From contig CM049316.1 in the NCBI GenBank assembly GCA_026874595.1, positions 66,920,676-66,984,675 of the forward strand: DNA of 64,000 nt. Direction: 5' to 3'. This DNA is from Sipunculus nudus. Its lineage: Eukaryota; Annelida; Sipuncula; Golfingiida; Sipunculidae. This document shows, piece by piece, positions 59,901 through 64,000 of the stretch. The notes under the pieces are model-generated. The model did not search any database and was not told the origin of the DNA. It saw only the letters and a program-made list of their open reading frames with translations. Positions within the stretch are counted from its first letter, which is position 1. Each line of letters opens with the position of its first letter. Position numbers and translations under genes: made by a program.

Positions 59901-60058
59901 GTGCAGTGTGATTCTTGAATGAAATGTATACTTTTACCTCCGTTATGTTTTATAAACCAATTAAATATTTTCCTTCGCTTCCTATAGTTACGAATTCCAC
60001 GTACGTTTAGTGACTTCACTGAAAAATATAAATCTTCACTCTTAGTGTCACTCATAAA

Positions 60059-61164
60059 TTGTTTTCGTAGTGTTGTTTACAACAATATCCCTTGTGTTGC
60101 ACCAGTAGAATAGTGCATAACAAACAATTACAATACACAGGAACATATATGAAACATCGTTCAAATAGGGCATTTTGCATGGACAGTGTGCATGGCGTAT
60201 CAAATAATACCGTACAAAACACTTTTGTACCTTATCCCATTGGTACCTAAATGTAAACCAAGGCTTATCATACTATAATTCACGGGAATCTGTTTGTTTG
60301 TTTGTCTGTCTGTCTGTCTGTCCGGATTCATTCGCACGCTAGGGATCGCACGGTCGTCAAACTTCGTGGGAGGCTGCATCTTGGTCCGGGGAAGAACGAG
60401 TTTATATTTTTTAGGCGTTTGGTAAAGAAATGGCCTCAAATTCGATACAAATATTATGCGTTTAATACCTGCGCTGTGCCATGGCCATTCTCACATAGTG
60501 CGCCCACGTCGTCCTGATTCTCCTCTCGCTAACCAATCAAATCAAACCTGACATAGTCTGCCAAACATTCACTACGCGTCGGCCTTTTCTAAGCAGTCCG
60601 CTAGGTCAACACAAATGAATGTTGTTGTGGGTTGACCGCGGGGACGAATTTACACCGGGAACATCTCACCACTGCCCATATCGGCAATTTTGGCACAAGT
60701 GAATCATGTTGCGGGTTAATCGTTGGGACGATTTTGGACGCGGCACATCTCACCCCTCGCCACATTTGTGTCAGTGCATTTCAAACGCGCACGCCATGTC
60801 AGTGCTTACTCATAATTTAAGAAAAGTGTGGATGCAGGTACTGATATGGGTATATTCTAGTGGTTTATAATACGAATGTTTAACCTTTCTATAGGTTTAA
60901 GTAATAATAAGCAGATCTCAGCACAAAAATATAAGACTATGGACATGTAGAAAACAGTACACATACGAAACACATAAATCAAAACCACAGGCGCTTGAAT
61001 CCCTATTTGTAATAAAGTCTTCATATCCTTAGTGTTCTTAAAAATACTACGAAAGAATCAGTTCAAAAGAACCAATAAAAAAACGGTCATACCATACTAT
61101 CTTTTATATTATGACTCAAGGTAGGTAACTCGGCAAAAACCCTTTCGAGCGATAATAAGGCAAG
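60059..61164. other. Gene-free stretch
   Basis: No gene is recognised. A (TTTG)n-(TCTG)n run lies at about 60290-60321. The unit after it (CGCACGCTAGGGATCGCACGG) looks like the start of a dispersed repeat. Confidence 0.5.
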
Positions 61165-61413
61165 TTACGTTCTCGACCCGCTTATACTCGCTTTATCTTC
61201 TTTTTCTGCGTAATCCATATGACCGTTCAATACTCCGGGAGTTACAGAATCAAATCCATCCAATATCCATTGTTTACAACCATCAATACAAGCTACCAGG
61301 ATAACGTTTTGCAGTGATGTCTGAATTTCGACGTCGTCCATTCCAAAAGATGGTGGAAGCGGCATTGGTTGACAGGTAAGTGATCCGCAGTGGTATGACC
61401 TTACGTGACCCAT
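61165..61413 (-). CDS. Uncharacterised short ORF, 82 codons, possible exon
   Basis: I do not recognise this frame. Its amino-acid use is less biased than that of neighbouring AT-rich shadows: it is Asp/Gly/Ser-rich and contains MPLPPSFGMDDVEIQTSLQ near residues 17-35. There is no signal peptide, membrane span or known motif. The surrounding sequence is AT-rich and non-coding. It could be an exon of a gene that runs off this annotation, a small protein, or chance. Confidence 0.2.
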   Translation of the reverse strand: MGHVRSYHCGSLTCQPMPLPPSFGMDDVEIQTSLQNVILVACIDGCKQWILDGFDSVTPGVLNGHMDYAEKEDKASISGSRT

Positions 61414-62289
61414 CTTGCGATTGGTTGAAAATGTTGTACAAATAAATGTTTACATTTAACACAAACAGCACAAACAAAATAATTAAATCACATATAGGGT
61501 TAAGATGAACATTCGAGGGATTTATTGCTAAAATAATCAACAAAGTTGAAATATAAACATTTATCTGACTAAAAACAAAAACGTAAACAAAGGCACATGG
61601 TGCAAAAAACCGTTGTTATATTTTAAAGCGCCTGTGATAGAACACACTCAGTTTGAAGAAAAAGGTCGATTTAGGCGAAATATTCTCTGAAGAATTCTCT
61701 TGTGCTGGTACAGAAATATTGTCATGGTAAATATCTAATGAGAAAAATCCTTATATACAGTTGTCATGTCCATTACTTATTCCAACAGCTATTTTTTCTG
61801 TCACATTCTTCAATAACGTATGGAAGGATTGTACTTGTACAAGTGCTTGAATAATATTGTTCCTAACTGATAACATTACATTAGAATACATAAAAAATGG
61901 TTCACATATCATGAAAGACTTCCAATGTTGCTTACAGTGGTAAACAGGCAGAATATCCTAAAAAAATCAATGTTTAAATCACAGTTCACATATATTTATT
62001 TAAAACATATATATAAGAGTAATCAGTGTAATTTAAACTGGTTTAAAAAAGCAATAAGTATTGTACTAGTACTTTCTCCTTTTTTCCAGTGAAGGTTTTA
62101 TTGAACCGATAAAATTATTTGTCTGGACAAATGCATAAAAACCATAACACTTAGTTCTAGTTGAGATAATTAAGAGAAATTAATATGACACCTTGTTTTA
62201 TTTATTTTAAATGTGCAAGTGAAGTTTACTTACAATAAAATGTAAAATTTAGCACCCAGCTACTAAACTTGGATGGAACACGCATGCAA
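61414..62289. other. Gene-free AT-rich stretch
   Basis: No gene is seen. Confidence 0.5.
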
Positions 62290-62940
62290 ACAAAACCTGA
62301 TCCTCATCACAACATTAATTACAAATATAATTAAACAATACTGATTAATTATATTGACTTTGAACATAGATTCTGTTCAACAATACACAACATGGAATAT
62401 ACTTGTTAAACTACCATAATGAATTAAACTTTACTAGCATGATTCAAACAGTTCCAGGCTGAAAAAATTGGGATGAAATACATGCTATCAAAACCTGATC
62501 GATCCTCATCACAACATTAATTACAAATATAATTAAACAATACTGATTAATTATATTGACTTTGAACATAGATTCTGTTCAACAATACAAAACATGGTAT
62601 ATTAGTCAACAGATATTTAAATAAAAGATATGTTTAAATAAAACAGATTAATTATATTGACTTGGAACATAGAATTTGTTCTGCTTACAAAACATGTAAT
62701 ATATATGTCAACCTACCATAATGAATTAAAATTTACTGAATTAATTTACATTAATTCAGGGTGATATATCAAATCCCTCCTGTGAAATAAGCAGGCACAT
62801 ACTCTGAGCAAAATATTTTCTAAGTGCATGGTGCCACTATTCTTGTATATTAGATATGCACAGTTTCAGGCTGATAAATAAAATCCAGTCTGAGAAATAA
62901 GTAGGTACATACACTGTGCTAAAATCAATGTAGGTGGCGA
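62290..62940 (+). repeat. Diverged tandem repeats, ~195 bp and ~105 bp
   Basis: A block from AAAACCTGATC through ATTAATTACAAATATAATT to GAACATAGATTCTGTTCAAC occurs at about 62295 and 62490. A third partial copy starts near 62640. Further on, a pair around TCAGG(G/C)TGATA...AAATCC(C/A) at about 62757 and 62867 shows a second, shorter period. Confidence 0.7.
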
Positions 62941-64000
62941 CACCAGTCTTGTTTATGAGATGGCCATCAAAGATGATACTACAGCACTGAATGAACTCTT
63001 GACCTGTACCTGGCTGTACTGAGTAAACTCTAGACCTGTTGAATAATATGTTACAGATGGCAGTCTGCCAAAGCTATAAACAGATCCAGAATGAATCTTT
63101 GCCATATTGCCTAATTTGTTCATACATACTGCGGACTTAATTTGGCTACAATGCTTTTTTTAAGCTGCATATTCATAAGATTTTTTAACAAATGTTTAGA
63201 ATAATAACAGACGCCTATTAAAAACAAAATCAGAATACAGATATATCTTACATGTAAGCTGGAGTTTGACACCAATTATTTATGTCGCCTGTACAGCTTT
63301 GCTTATATACCAAAAGAGCTTGGTTTATTAACACAATAAATGTACTAGCTTTGTAAAACAAAGTATCTCAAAAACCTTTCATTGTCAAAGGTACAATAAT
63401 GATATAAAATAATTTTAGTAAACTCAAACAAAGGCAACTTAGGAATAATGTTCATCCAGTGTTACATATGTTTAAACAACATCTTTTGCAGCACTCAGTG
63501 TGAAATTGGCTTACTTATGGCCACAAGACCAACTTCAGCTTTCTGTGACTCTACCAAAATCAATTAACCCAATCCATTCTTATACAACTGATAGAACCCC
63601 ACCCTAGGATAATTCTCATGAAAAATTAAAACCATTCAGCATTATGGTTTTAACATAAAACATTTTTAAAGCTGAAAGCGGCTAAAATTATGAGTTTTTC
63701 TTGCCCATAAAAAACAGGTCAATGTGCCACAAAAACCACAATTCCAAATATGGGTCATGTGACCAACATTTACATTAAACTTAGTGATGGTAGCTCCTGT
63801 CATTTCTGTTATTGTTATGTTAGTGTGTTTACTTGGCCAAATGACAAAGTTCAAATTCCTGCAACTTGGCCAAAATTCATTTAACCTAAACCATTTGAAC
63901 ACACTTAAGAAAGCTTATCTCTGGGATCATTTCTGTGAAATATTAAACAATTTGGCTATATGTTTCTGAGAAGATTTTCAAAAGTTTCCAAGCATTTTCA
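62941..64000. other. Gene-free AT-rich end of window
   Basis: No gene is recognised. Overlapping frames of 61-78 codons near 63666-63969 occur on both strands and lack motifs. Confidence 0.5.

Larger units (their letters stand above)
54554..60058 (-). mobile_element. Degenerate L1/Tx1-like LINE, ORF2 remnants
   Basis: Read on the - strand, the apurinic-type endonuclease comes first (60055-59015: SLNVRGI, FIQESH, NVYAPN, WGGDHN, RLDFFLVS, TDHS). The pre-RT region (GNDGL, TLSVSQRQAVI) follows. The reverse transcriptase has NWRPISLINVD, ADYEAAFDS, GSRQGDPLAPY and LFADDATFF (58456-57930). The C-terminal domain (57119-56912 and 55320-54810) ends in a CYCF...ETLDHLF finger. AATAAA (54575-54570) and a poly(A) tail (T run at 54554-54563) mark the 3' end. 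The order and motifs fit the L1/Tx1 group. Stops (near 59630, 59505, 58019 and 57899) and frameshifts make it dead. No ORF1 is seen, so the 5' end is truncated or unrecognised. The Helitron-like element at 55321-56911 splits its C-terminal domain. Confidence 0.9.

Overview
The window looks like AT-rich, repeat-dense animal DNA, most likely from a marine invertebrate. A lophotrochozoan, perhaps a bivalve mollusc, fits best. The reasons are intronless Toll-like and rhodopsin-type receptor genes, long (TA)n and (CT)n microsatellites, Penelope-like, L1-like and other non-LTR retroelement debris, Helitron-like elements, and a 1.5 kb element with GCCCCCGCC ends of a type I associate with bivalve genomes. 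The species call is inference. Nothing bacterial, phage-like or CRISPR-like is present.

Only two genes look intact. A single-exon Toll-like receptor (12608-15010, + strand, 800 aa) has a signal peptide, leucine-rich repeats, a C-terminal cysteine cluster, one membrane span and a TIR domain. A single-exon class A GPCR (42657-43850, + strand, 397 aa) has an unusually long third intracellular loop and lacks the usual extracellular disulphide cysteines. Each has a dead counterpart of its type. About 2 kb downstream of the TLR lies a decayed tandem TLR copy (17070-18835), split by a 531 bp inverted-repeat transposon. A different class A GPCR is a pseudogene at 21808-22752 on the - strand.

Layout. 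1-5.7 kb: Penelope-like element fragments on the - strand, hammerhead-like motifs and a ~140 bp tandem array. 5.7-9.3 kb: two Helitron-like copies around the 1.5 kb element, which is filled with ~180 bp tandem repeats. 11.2-12.4 kb: a pogo/Tigger-like element ending about 215 bp before the TLR start codon. 12.6-18.8 kb: TLR, a LINE remnant, a MITE and the TLR pseudogene. 19-42 kb: gene-poor, with the GPCR pseudogene, microsatellites, a possible solo LTR and a hAT-like element. 42.6-43.9 kb: the intact GPCR. 45.9-52.4 kb: a LINE tail, then a ~36 bp minisatellite array interrupted by a 2.7 kb LINE with a 13 bp target-site duplication. 54.5-60.1 kb: a degenerate L1/Tx1-like LINE carrying a 1,591 bp Helitron-like insertion. 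60-64 kb: AT-rich, with short tandem duplications.

I found no coherent undescribed system. The most informative structures are the nested insertions. The Helitron sits exactly between an A and a T in the L1 reading frame, with TC and CTAG ends, and excising it on paper leaves that frame open across the junction. The LINE in the minisatellite and the MITE in the TLR pseudogene also have readable target-site duplications. All copy numbers and boundaries were read by eye.
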